A DNA stretch of 64,000 nt from Eoetvoesiella caeni (GTDB lineage Bacteria; Pseudomonadota; Gammaproteobacteria; Burkholderiales; Burkholderiaceae_B): contig NZ_QNRQ01000001.1 of the NCBI RefSeq assembly GCF_003315175.1, forward strand, positions 496,001 through 560,000, read 5' to 3'. The notes beneath the pieces are model-generated. The model was given only the letters and a program-made list of their open reading frames with translations. It made no database searches and had not been told where the DNA came from. Shown piece by piece: positions 36,664 through 44,424 of the stretch. The translations under genes were made by a program, and so were the position numbers. Within the stretch, counting starts at the first letter, position 1. Every line of letters starts with the position of its first letter.

Positions 36664-37132
36664 GATTTATTTCTTCCGCTGCATGCATGATGGACTCGAC
36701 GATCTGGGTGTACCCGGTACAGCGGCACAAATTGCCCGACAAGCCGCGCCGGACTTCCTCGATGCTGGGTTCCGGATTGTTCTTCAGAAGATCGCACGAA
36801 GCCATGATCATGCCGGGGGTGCAATAGCCGCATTGCAAGCCGCCGCATTCCATGAAGCTGGCCTGCAAAGGATGCAGTTCGTCGCCTTGGGCCAGACCTT
36901 CGATAGTGGTTATCTCACGGCCTGCCACCTGAACAGCCAGTAGCAGGCACGACTTGACTACCTCGCCGTCGACCAGCACCGAGCAGGCGCCGCAAATGGC
37001 TGTTTCGCAACCGCGCTTGGTACCGGTCAGGTGCAGATCGTCGCGCAAAAAATCCGAAAGCAGGCGGCTTGCCGGTACGTCGGCGCTATGCGGCTCGCCG
37101 TTAACCGTGCATTCAATACGATGCGTGCTCAT
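36653..37132 (-). CDS. Molybdenum hydroxylase small subunit, 2x[2Fe-2S]
   Basis: A 159-residue CoxS/XdhA-type iron-sulfur protein. The plant-type cluster ligands lie in [18 protein letters not shown] with a fourth cysteine in SCLLL, and the second cluster ligands in [13 protein letters not shown] and CRCTGYTQI. It passes electrons from the Mo cofactor to FAD. Genes for the FAD and Mo subunits are directly upstream with overlaps of four and eight bases, giving the order L-M-S-G in the transcript. Confidence 0.95.
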   Translation of the reverse strand: MSTHRIECTVNGEPHSADVPASRLLSDFLRDDLHLTGTKRGCETAICGACSVLVDGEVVKSCLLLAVQVAGREITTIEGLAQGDELHPLQASFMECGGLQCGYCTPGMIMASCDLLKNNPEPSIEEVRRGLSGNLCRCTGYTQIVESIMHAAEEINRGN

Positions 37133-38013
37133 GCGGATACTCCTTCATCAACAGACAGCTCGAACAGTTCGCTTATGCTGCGGCGAGCCACGGCGCGCAC
37201 CATATTGCGCCGATACGTTTCGTCGCCACGCGAATCCGACAATGGCTCGATGCCCTGGGCGACCATGTCCGCCGCCTCTGCCGCCACGGCGGGAGTCACG
37301 GAGCGGCCTTCCAGGAACGCTTCGACCTGGCGCAAGCGCGTGGGTATGGGGGTGGTGGCGCCTACCGCGATGCGGGCATCGCGGCACACGGTGCCGTCGC
37401 GATGCGCCACAAAGGCAACGCTGACCAAGGGACGGTGTTCGGCCGCCGTGCGCAGGAAGCGCGAATAGACTGCACCCGTGCCCTGGGCCAACGGCGGAAC
37501 TCGAATTTCCAGCAGGACTTCGTCGGGTTCGAGCGCGGTCTCGAAGTAGTCCACGATGAACTCATCCAAAGGCATCGTACGTTCGCCGCGCGTGCTGCCA
37601 AGCACGACCGAAGCGTCCAATGCCAGCAGGCAACTGGGGGGATCGGTTGACGGGTCTCCATAACAAAGGTTGCCTCCGATGGTGCCCTGGTTGCGCACTT
37701 GGGGATTGGCAACACGCTGGGCCATGCTGGCCAGCACCGGAAAATGCTGTCGCACCAGCGGCGAAGCCGCTATGTCGGCGTGGCGCGACAGTGCGCCAAT
37801 ACGCAAGCCTGCCTTCTCGTCGAACTCGATGCCGTGCAGGCGGTCGACTTTGGCCAGCGACACCAGATATTGCGGCCGCAGCATCCGTTGGCGCAATGTA
37901 AGTATCAGGGCCGTACCGCCGGCAATCAGCCGTACTTCTTCATCTTCCAGATCAGCCAGCATGCGGCTGGCTTCTTCGACGGACGTCGGCTCTAAATAGT
38001 CAAAGTCACGCAT
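37129..38013 (-). CDS. Molybdenum hydroxylase FAD subunit (CoxM-like)
   Basis: A 294-residue FAD-binding subunit. FAD motifs RLIAGGTALI and the second segment QGTIGGNLCYGDPSTDPP are intact, and the C-terminal CoxM domain with TPIPTRLRQVEAFLEG follows. It accepts electrons from the 2Fe-2S subunit and passes them to an unknown acceptor. The start overlaps the large-subunit gene by eight bases. Confidence 0.95.
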   Translation of the reverse strand: MRDFDYLEPTSVEEASRMLADLEDEEVRLIAGGTALILTLRQRMLRPQYLVSLAKVDRLHGIEFDEKAGLRIGALSRHADIAASPLVRQHFPVLASMAQRVANPQVRNQGTIGGNLCYGDPSTDPPSCLLALDASVVLGSTRGERTMPLDEFIVDYFETALEPDEVLLEIRVPPLAQGTGAVYSRFLRTAAEHRPLVSVAFVAHRDGTVCRDARIAVGATTPIPTRLRQVEAFLEGRSVTPAVAAEAADMVAQGIEPLSDSRGDETYRRNMVRAVARRSISELFELSVDEGVSA

Positions 38014-40336
38014 TTACTGCTCCTTGCTGTTCCTTCTTGGCCTGCAATCCGGCCAACACTTTTTCCGGCGTAATGGGCAGATCGCGGATACGCACGCCCA
38101 CGGCGTCGTACACCGCATTCGCGATGGCCGGCGCCGCCATCAAAATAGCTGTTTCGCTGGAGGCCTTGGCGCCATATGGCCCGACAGGGTCCATGGACTC
38201 GACGAAGTCGCCGCGCAACATCGGCACGGACTCGGCCGTGGGCATGGTGTAGTCGGCAAAATTGCCATTGACGATGCGGCCGTCCTCGACCCGCAGGTCC
38301 TCGTACAACGCCCAGCCAATGGCCTGGACATTGCCGCCATTGGCCTGGCCATGGACGGCGGTGAGGTTCAGGGCCCTGCCCAGGTCGTCCGACAGGAAGC
38401 TGTCCAGCACAGTTACTTGGCCGGTTTCGGTGTCCACCTCTACCTCGATGGCCTGCGCGGCAAAAGAGTGGGTGGGCGCGCAATTACCGTACAACTGCTC
38501 GTCGGGCTCTTCGGTGTCCGGATCCCAGGTTCCGCTGACTTGTAGAATTTCGCCGCCATGGCGCCACACGTGCGCGCGCGCCAGCTCCGCCAGGCTGAGC
38601 GTTTTGTCGGAACCCCGCAATTGCACGCCCCCGCCATCGGCCATTTCCAGGTCGCCTGGCGCCACTTGCAGCAAGGTTGCCGCCAACGCAAACAGTTTGT
38701 CGCGCGCGGCATGGCTGGCGCGAATAGCCGCATTGCCTGCCGACATCGTTACGCGCGATGCAAACGTGCCCAACGCAAATGGCGCGCTGTCGGTATCGGG
38801 CGGCAGCAAGCGCACGGCGGATAGCGGCACTTTGAATTCATTGGCAATGATCTGGGTAATCATCGTCATGGCGCCCTGGCCCATGTCGCATTCGCCGCTG
38901 CGCGCTGTGATGCCGCCGTCGTCATTGAGTGCAAGCATGACTGTGGAACCGTCCCAGTCGCCCATCGTCCGGTTGCCGCAAACGTGCATGGCGGCGGCCA
39001 GACCGACGCCGCGGCGTCGTACGCCGGTGCCGCGCGGAGCAGCGCGCTTGTTCGCCCAGTCGATCGCTTCGGTTGCGTGGACCAGGCATTGTTTGAATCC
39101 AGTACTTCGGATCTTCCAGCCGTGCACCGTGGTTTCGCCCTGCTCCATGGCATTGCGTTCGTGGATGACGGCCGGATCCAGCCCAAGCTCGCGAGCCATG
39201 GCGTCGATATGGCTGTTCAAGGCAAACAGCATCTGGCTGCCGCCGAACCCGCGAAACGCGCCGTGCGGAGGTGTGTTGGTGTAGACCAGGTCGGCGTGGC
39301 AGCGGACATTCATGTTGCGCTGCATGTTGTCGCTGCGCATAGCGCTGACGTGCATGACTTCGCCCGCCAGGCCGGAATAAGCGCCGCAGTCGGCAACAAT
39401 ATGAACGTCTTTTGCAACGACCAGGCCTTCGCGCGTCATGCCCAGCTTGAGCGTGATTTGTTCAGGAACGCTGGTACAGCACGACAGGAAATCTTCCAGC
39501 CGGTTGTTGAGCAGGCGCACGGGGCGGCGTGTATGCAAGGCCAGCAGCCCCGCAACCAATTGATTGTCGTCTTCGACGATTTTTCCGCCAAAGCCGCCGC
39601 CCGTTGTTTGCTGGATGACGCGCACCGAAGAGATGGGCAGCTCCAGCGCCTTGGCTATCCGCGAACGAGCCAGGAATACCGTTTGGGTGGAGGTCCAGAC
39701 ATGCAGGCGATCGTCGGACTCGAGCGAAGCCACCGACACCATAGGCTCCAGATAGCCGGGGTATTGCCGGGACGTGCTGTAAGTGGCCTCGAAGACGAGA
39801 TCGGCGGACGCGAAGCCGGCCTCTACATCGCCGCGATGAAACTCGATCTCGTGGGCAATGTTGTTCTTGCGCTCTGGATGAACTGTGGGAGCATCTTCGG
39901 ACAAGGCCTGTTCAGGCGTCAGGAGAGCCGGCAATTCTTCGTATTCGACCTGGATCAAGTCCAGTGCGTCCCGAGCAATGTCCTCGGTCAGGGCGGCCAC
40001 CGCCGCGACCTCTTCGCCCGCAAAGCGGACCACGCCCTTGGCCAGGACGTAGCGTTCTTTGATGGGGCCGCCGCCCCACGGCGTGGCCGGCGCGTCCTCG
40101 CCGGTAAGCACGGCTTTCACGCCGGGCAAAGCCCGGGCGGCGGAGACGTCTATGCGCACAATGCGGGCGTGCGCGTAGGGACTGCGCAATATGGCGCCAT
40201 GCAACATGCCCGGCAATTTGAGGTCGCCGGCATATTGCGCCCGGCCCATGACTTTTGCACGATGATTGACCTGGGGAATTTCCTTGCCTAACGTGGAATA
40301 CTTGGACAACTCACTTCCTTTTGCTGAATTTTCCAT
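38006..40336 (-). CDS. Molybdenum hydroxylase large, molybdopterin-binding subunit
   Basis: A 776-residue xanthine-dehydrogenase-family catalytic subunit. Conserved parts are TGGGFGGKIVEDDNQ, PHGAFRGFGGSQMLFA, GECDMGQGAMTMI and, near the end, GPYGAKASSETA, where the glutamate aligns with the catalytic base of the family. The CO-dehydrogenase active-site loop AYxCSFR is absent, so it is not a form I CODH despite the cox-like gene layout. It hydroxylates an unknown N-heteroaromatic or aromatic/aldehyde substrate. It is the first gene of the minus-strand run reaching to 30390. Confidence 0.95.
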   Translation of the reverse strand: MENSAKGSELSKYSTLGKEIPQVNHRAKVMGRAQYAGDLKLPGMLHGAILRSPYAHARIVRIDVSAARALPGVKAVLTGEDAPATPWGGGPIKERYVLAKGVVRFAGEEVAAVAALTEDIARDALDLIQVEYEELPALLTPEQALSEDAPTVHPERKNNIAHEIEFHRGDVEAGFASADLVFEATYSTSRQYPGYLEPMVSVASLESDDRLHVWTSTQTVFLARSRIAKALELPISSVRVIQQTTGGGFGGKIVEDDNQLVAGLLALHTRRPVRLLNNRLEDFLSCCTSVPEQITLKLGMTREGLVVAKDVHIVADCGAYSGLAGEVMHVSAMRSDNMQRNMNVRCHADLVYTNTPPHGAFRGFGGSQMLFALNSHIDAMARELGLDPAVIHERNAMEQGETTVHGWKIRSTGFKQCLVHATEAIDWANKRAAPRGTGVRRRGVGLAAAMHVCGNRTMGDWDGSTVMLALNDDGGITARSGECDMGQGAMTMITQIIANEFKVPLSAVRLLPPDTDSAPFALGTFASRVTMSAGNAAIRASHAARDKLFALAATLLQVAPGDLEMADGGGVQLRGSDKTLSLAELARAHVWRHGGEILQVSGTWDPDTEEPDEQLYGNCAPTHSFAAQAIEVEVDTETGQVTVLDSFLSDDLGRALNLTAVHGQANGGNVQAIGWALYEDLRVEDGRIVNGNFADYTMPTAESVPMLRGDFVESMDPVGPYGAKASSETAILMAAPAIANAVYDAVGVRIRDLPITPEKVLAGLQAKKEQQGAVNA

Positions 40337-40467
40337 AATGAATACCGCTCTTTAGTTCGCCCATAAATTGACCTGCCCTGCAACCGCCCGGCAAGTCCTC
40401 GAATGAAGCCGCAAGTAGACGCCGCGGCTCTTTCATTTGCAGGCGATGGGCCCGCGGCAACCGCATT

Positions 40468-40481
40468 ATTGACAACTCATA
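40468..40481. promoter_or_regulatory. Operator-like repeat, site 1 upstream of Mo hydroxylase operon
   Basis: ATTGA-CAAC-TCATA, one mismatch from a perfect palindrome. The 13-base core TATTGACAACTCA is repeated exactly at 40544-40556. It lies about 130 bases before the large-subunit start codon. Confidence 0.5.
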
Positions 40482-40544
40482 TTACGGTTCATATACGAAA
40501 CATTGTTTTATTTCCGCTATTGCCAAGCATTCTGCTCTTCTTAT

Positions 40545-40558
40545 ATTGACAACTCAAT
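40545..40558. promoter_or_regulatory. Operator-like palindrome, site 2
   Basis: ATTGA-CAAC-TCAAT is a perfect 5+4+5 palindrome, 77 bases (about seven helical turns) from the copy at 40468-40481. Spacing on the same helix face suits a dimeric regulator such as the MarR protein at the end of the operon, an inference. Confidence 0.55.
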
Positions 40559-40610
40559 TAGTGTAAACACGTATGCAGGGCCTGTGCTGAACCGAAAATC
40601 GCCTCCCTTA

Positions 40611-40636
40611 AAACAAAAAACCCCGCGCTGGCGGGG
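40611..40636 (-). terminator. Rho-independent terminator of the peptide-importer operon
   Basis: CCCCGC and GCGGGG form a six-pair stem with a four-base loop. On the minus strand it is followed by TTTTTTGTTTT. It ends the importer transcript about 120 bases after the last stop codon. Confidence 0.8.
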
Positions 40637-40646
40637 TCGGTCTGGG

Positions 40647-40711
40647 TTGTGTCGGGGGGCTGTGTCGGGGGGCTGTGTCGGGGGGCTGTGTCGGGGGGCT
40701 GTGTCGGCGGG
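40647..40711. repeat. 13-bp tandem repeat, five copies
   Basis: The unit CTGTGTCGGGGGG is repeated five times head to tail; the first copy has one changed base and the last is degenerate (CTGTGTCGGCGGG). It lies between the last stop codon of the peptide-importer operon and its terminator, so in mRNA it is a C-rich 3' untranslated tract. Confidence 0.85.
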
Positions 40712-40753
40712 GAGCGTCAATCGGTGGCGGCCGCTGGCGCGGCGCCGCGGTAC

Positions 40754-41590
40754 TCAGGCAACGGCCTCCGCTGTTTCGGCCGTATCGAACCACCCCGCAT
40801 CGATTTCCGGCAAAGGAATGGCGTCGATGAGGGTTCGGGTTATCTCGCTTTGGGGCGAGTTGAAGACCGACTCGCAAGGGCCCGCCTCGGCAATAACGCC
40901 GTAATTAAGCACTATGACGTGGGAACAAAGGCTGCGGATAACGGAAAGATCGTGGCTGATAAAAGCCATGGTCAGGTTCATGTCGGCGGCAAGATCCTTC
41001 AGCAGCGCCAGGACCTGCGCCTGGGACGAGACATCGAGCCCCGAAACGATCTCGTCGGCCAGGATAAAGGCGGGATCCAGCGCGATGGCGCGTGCTATGC
41101 CCACCCGCTGCCGCTGCCCGCCCGACAACTCGTGCGGGTATCGGTCGGTAAAACGGGCCGAAAGGCCAATGCGCTCCAGCACCTCGATAGCCCGGTTTTT
41201 GGCATTGGCAATGCCGTAGCGCTCCATCGGGGTGGCGATGATGCGCCTTACGGTATGGCGCGGATTGAGAGACGACATGGGGTCCTGGAAGATCATCTGC
41301 AAATCGCGGCGTAGCGGCTTGATCTCGGCTTCGCCAAGACGCGAGATGTCCTGGCCCCGAAACAGAATCTGCCCCGAGGATGGCTGCAGCAACCGGACCA
41401 GGGCACGTCCGAGCGTAGTCTTGCCCGAGCCGCTCTCGCCGACGATGCCGACAATGGCGCCCTGCGGCAAATCAAACGAAAGCCCCTTGAGAATATCGAT
41501 TCGAGGAGCCGCGCCAAACAATGGTTTGCGCGTCATGTCGGGCAGCGACAGGCGCAAATCGGCAATACGGAACAGCGGCTTATCCGGCAT
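40754..41590 (-). CDS. Peptide/nickel-type ABC importer ATPase (DppF-like)
   Basis: A 278-residue ATPase of the Opp/Dpp family with Walker A GESGSGKTTLG, signature ELSGGQRQRVGIARAIA and Walker B FILADEIVSGLD. It is shorter than the usual 320-330 residues because the C-terminal oligopeptide-transporter zinc-cysteine extension is missing. The start overlaps the other ATPase gene by 11 bases. Substrate is unknown. Confidence 0.93.
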   Translation of the reverse strand: MPDKPLFRIADLRLSLPDMTRKPLFGAAPRIDILKGLSFDLPQGAIVGIVGESGSGKTTLGRALVRLLQPSSGQILFRGQDISRLGEAEIKPLRRDLQMIFQDPMSSLNPRHTVRRIIATPMERYGIANAKNRAIEVLERIGLSARFTDRYPHELSGGQRQRVGIARAIALDPAFILADEIVSGLDVSSQAQVLALLKDLAADMNLTMAFISHDLSVIRSLCSHVIVLNYGVIAEAGPCESVFNSPQSEITRTLIDAIPLPEIDAGWFDTAETAEAVA

Positions 41591-42467
41591 GGGCGGCCTC
41601 TTGTGCGTCGCTTAATGCAATTTCGTGTTTAAGCCTGGCAATCAGCTCGGCCGGCACGGGAAGCAAGGATTCTTCTGGATGGGTGTAGCGCGGCGTTGCC
41701 GCAAGCAGCGCCTGGGTATATGGGTGCTGCGGATTGGCAAGAACTTCTTGGGTTGCCGCGCTTTCCATGACTTTGCCGGCAAACAAGACCGTCACGGTCT
41801 GGCTGATCTTGGCAACTACGCCCATGTCGTGAGTCACAAATAGAACGGCGGTTTGCGACTCGGCCTGCAGTTCGCGGATCAAGCGCAAGATCTGCTTCTG
41901 GACCGTCACGTCCAGCGCGGTTGTCGGCTCGTCCGCCACGATCAGCTTGGGACGCGGCGCGAATGCGGCAGCAATCAGGACTCGTTGCCGCATACCGCCC
42001 GATAACTCATGCGGATACGAGGACATCACCCGTTTAGGGTCCCGGATCTGGACGCGGTCGAGCAAGTCGAGTGCGCGCCGTTGCGCATCGTCGCTGCTCC
42101 AGCCCAGCAAGCGCACCAGCCGCTCTGTAATCTGCGGACCAATTCGGCGCGAAGGGTTCAATGCCGTGAGGGGATCCTGGGGAATGAGCGAAGCGACCGA
42201 CGCCACCGTTTGGCGGCGAACCTGGGGGCTTTGGCTGCCCAGGTTATTGCCCTGCAGCAGGATTTCGCCTGCCGTGACCGAGATACCACGAGGCAAAACG
42301 CCCAATACGGCCTTGCCTATCATGCTTTTCCCGGCACCGCTTTCGCCCACCAGCGCACGGACTTCGCCGGGCTGCACTACCAGGCTGACGCCCCGCAAAA
42401 GACGGGGGCCGCCTTCAATCGCGACGCTCAGGGACTGGACTTCAAGAGCGGAATGATTCGAAACCAT
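41580..42467 (-). CDS. Peptide/nickel-type ABC importer ATPase (DppD-like)
   Basis: A 295-residue ATPase with Walker A GESGAGKSMIG, signature ELSGGMRQRVLIAAAFA and Walker B LIVADEPTTALDVTVQ, typical of DppD/OppD. ATG at 42467 is preferred over an ATG at 42473 because the GAGG of the preceding gene's end is then eight bases away. The C-terminal oligopeptide cysteine motif is absent. It works as a heterodimer with the following ATPase. Confidence 0.92.
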   Translation of the reverse strand: MVSNHSALEVQSLSVAIEGGPRLLRGVSLVVQPGEVRALVGESGAGKSMIGKAVLGVLPRGISVTAGEILLQGNNLGSQSPQVRRQTVASVASLIPQDPLTALNPSRRIGPQITERLVRLLGWSSDDAQRRALDLLDRVQIRDPKRVMSSYPHELSGGMRQRVLIAAAFAPRPKLIVADEPTTALDVTVQKQILRLIRELQAESQTAVLFVTHDMGVVAKISQTVTVLFAGKVMESAATQEVLANPQHPYTQALLAATPRYTHPEESLLPVPAELIARLKHEIALSDAQEAAHAG

Positions 42468-42472
42468 ATGCA

Positions 42473-43348
42473 TTACCTCGCCAAGGGGTCGAACTGGTCT
42501 TTCAGACCTTCGCCCAGTTGGCTGAAAGACAGCACGGTCAAGAACAAGGCAATAAGCGGAAACAGCAGAACCCACCAGCCAAAATGTATTGCCGCGCGTC
42601 CTTCGGCAATCATGCCGCCCCAGGTGGGGTCATCGGTGGAGATCGACAGATTCACGAAACTTAATATAGCTTCGACAATGACGGCCACCCCCATTTCCAG
42701 CGCCAATAGCGCAACAATGGTGGGCAGGACGTTGGGAAGGACTTCGCTAAACAGCGCCCGCAGCCGCGACGCGCCGCCGATTTGTGCGGATTGTACATAG
42801 TCCATGCGCGACTGGACCATGCTTTCGGCCCGGATCACCCTGGCAAAACGCGTCCAGTCGATGACCGCAATGGCCAGAATGACCGATGTAAGGCTGGCGC
42901 CCAGGACCGCCACCAGCAAGATGGCGAACAGGACCGGCGGGAACGCCATCCATACTTCGATCAGGCGCGAAATAATGCGGTCGGCCCAGCCTCCAAAATA
43001 ACCCGAGATCAGCCCAAGCGCCGAGCCCACCACGCAGGCGGCAAAGGCCGCGGTCAGTGCTACGGTGATGGCGATCTGCGAACCATAGATCAGACGCGAC
43101 AGCACATCGCGACCCAGGCTGTCCGTGCCCAGAAAATAGCCCGGTTCGGCACCGGTAAATCCCATGGGGGGCAACCGTTCCAGCATGAGGTCTTGCGCCA
43201 ATGGGTCATGTGGCGCAAGCAGCGGCGCCGCCAGCGCAGCCAGGATGACTACGGCTATCCAGGCGACGGACAGGACAAGCCGCAAGTTGGGCTTGCGCGA
43301 CCGCGTGCGCGGCTCGGATGCGACCGCGCTTACTGTTAAATCAACCAT
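42473..43348 (-). CDS. Peptide-type ABC importer permease (DppC-like)
   Basis: A 291-residue inner-membrane permease with the N-terminal OppC domain (LVLSVAWIAVVILAALAAPLLAPHDP) and the sequence TDSLGRDVLSRLIYGSQI that marks DppC/OppC. The EAA loop for ATPase contact is visible near RVIRAESMVQSRMDYVQSAQIGGAS. Its start overlaps the DppB-like gene by eight bases. Confidence 0.94.
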   Translation of the reverse strand: MVDLTVSAVASEPRTRSRKPNLRLVLSVAWIAVVILAALAAPLLAPHDPLAQDLMLERLPPMGFTGAEPGYFLGTDSLGRDVLSRLIYGSQIAITVALTAAFAACVVGSALGLISGYFGGWADRIISRLIEVWMAFPPVLFAILLVAVLGASLTSVILAIAVIDWTRFARVIRAESMVQSRMDYVQSAQIGGASRLRALFSEVLPNVLPTIVALLALEMGVAVIVEAILSFVNLSISTDDPTWGGMIAEGRAAIHFGWWVLLFPLIALFLTVLSFSQLGEGLKDQFDPLAR

Positions 43349-44345
43349 GGCGTAGCCTCGGGTTCAGGAATGTATAAGCGATATCCACGGCCAGATTCAC
43401 AAAAATGAACAGCAGCGCAAACATCAGGACTATGCCTTGGATAAGCGGCAGGTCGCGGTTTATCACTGCATCGATCGCCATGTTTCCCAGCCCCTCGTAA
43501 GAAAAGATACGCTCGACGATTACCGTGCCGCCGATGAGAAACGTAAATTGAACCCCCACGAGCGTCAGCGTGGGCAGCACGGCGTTGCGCAGCGCCTCGC
43601 GCAGGATTACCTGCGTCTCGGTGAAGCCGCGCACGCGGGCCAGAACCGTGTAGTCCAGCTGCAGCACGTCTTTCAAGCCCTGCTTCAACAACTGCGACAC
43701 GATTGCTGCCAGCGGCAATGCCAGCGACAAGGCCGGCATCAGCATGTGGTTGAGCAAATTGCCCAACAGGTCGAAACGCAGCCGGAAAATTGATTCGAAC
43801 AGATAAAACTGAGTCGAAAAAGGCAAATCCAGGTGCGGCGAAATCCGCCCTGAAATCTGAAACACCGGCCATACAACGCCAAATAAAAGAATGAACACAA
43901 GCGCCCAAAGAAAATCCGGTATCGACAAAGCCGCTCCGTTGAACAGGTCCACCGCCGCTTCAGGGCTGCGGCCGCGTTCGCGAGCGCCCCAGATGGCCGT
44001 AACCCCGCCGATGGCCACCGCTATAAAAAGCGCCAGAAAGGATAGTTCCAGGGTTGCCGGCAGACGGTCCAGCACCAGGCCGAGAACCGGCTGGCGCAGT
44101 ACGATCGAGGTGCCGAAATCTCCTTGCAGCACCCCGGACGCCCAGATGATGAACTGCTGGAAGAGGGATTTATCGAGCCCGTACAGGGCAACCAGCTGGG
44201 CGATATCCTGGTCGGAAGCGCCGGGAGGAAGCATCATGGCAATAGGATTGCCGGGCGCGACGCGAATCAGGACAAACACCACGATGGCAACGCCTATGAG
44301 CGTCACGATCATTGAGGCGAGCCTGATAATAAGAGGTTTCAGCAT
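43341..44345 (-). CDS. Peptide-type ABC importer permease (DppB-like)
   Basis: A 334-residue permease with six membrane segments. VFVLIRVAPGNPIAMMLPPGAS near the start and the EAA loop LQLDYTVLARVRGFTETQVILREALRNAVLPTLT are DppB/OppB landmarks. It forms the translocation path with the DppC-like protein. Seventy-nine bases separate it from the binding-protein gene upstream. Confidence 0.95.
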   Translation of the reverse strand: MLKPLIIRLASMIVTLIGVAIVVFVLIRVAPGNPIAMMLPPGASDQDIAQLVALYGLDKSLFQQFIIWASGVLQGDFGTSIVLRQPVLGLVLDRLPATLELSFLALFIAVAIGGVTAIWGARERGRSPEAAVDLFNGAALSIPDFLWALVFILLFGVVWPVFQISGRISPHLDLPFSTQFYLFESIFRLRFDLLGNLLNHMLMPALSLALPLAAIVSQLLKQGLKDVLQLDYTVLARVRGFTETQVILREALRNAVLPTLTLVGVQFTFLIGGTVIVERIFSYEGLGNMAIDAVINRDLPLIQGIVLMFALLFIFVNLAVDIAYTFLNPRLRHG

Positions 44346-44424
44346 AAAACACAGGTTGTTGCGAAAGCATTGGCGGTCCAGATGGACCGCCGAAAGTAAG
44401 GCTTAAACCACGCCGGGGCAAGGC

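Noticed and set aside
38262-39284. Long plus-strand open frame inside the Mo hydroxylase large-subunit gene
   Set aside because: It is antisense to a gene with complete family motifs; composition is Ser/Pro/Arg-rich as expected from a GC-rich shadow frame.
38006-40336. Aerobic carbon monoxide dehydrogenase
   Set aside because: The gene layout with coxG is similar, but the form I active-site loop AYxCSFR is missing, so a CO substrate is not supported.
40647-40711. CRISPR array
   Set aside because: The 13-base units are directly adjacent with no spacers, and no cas genes are present.
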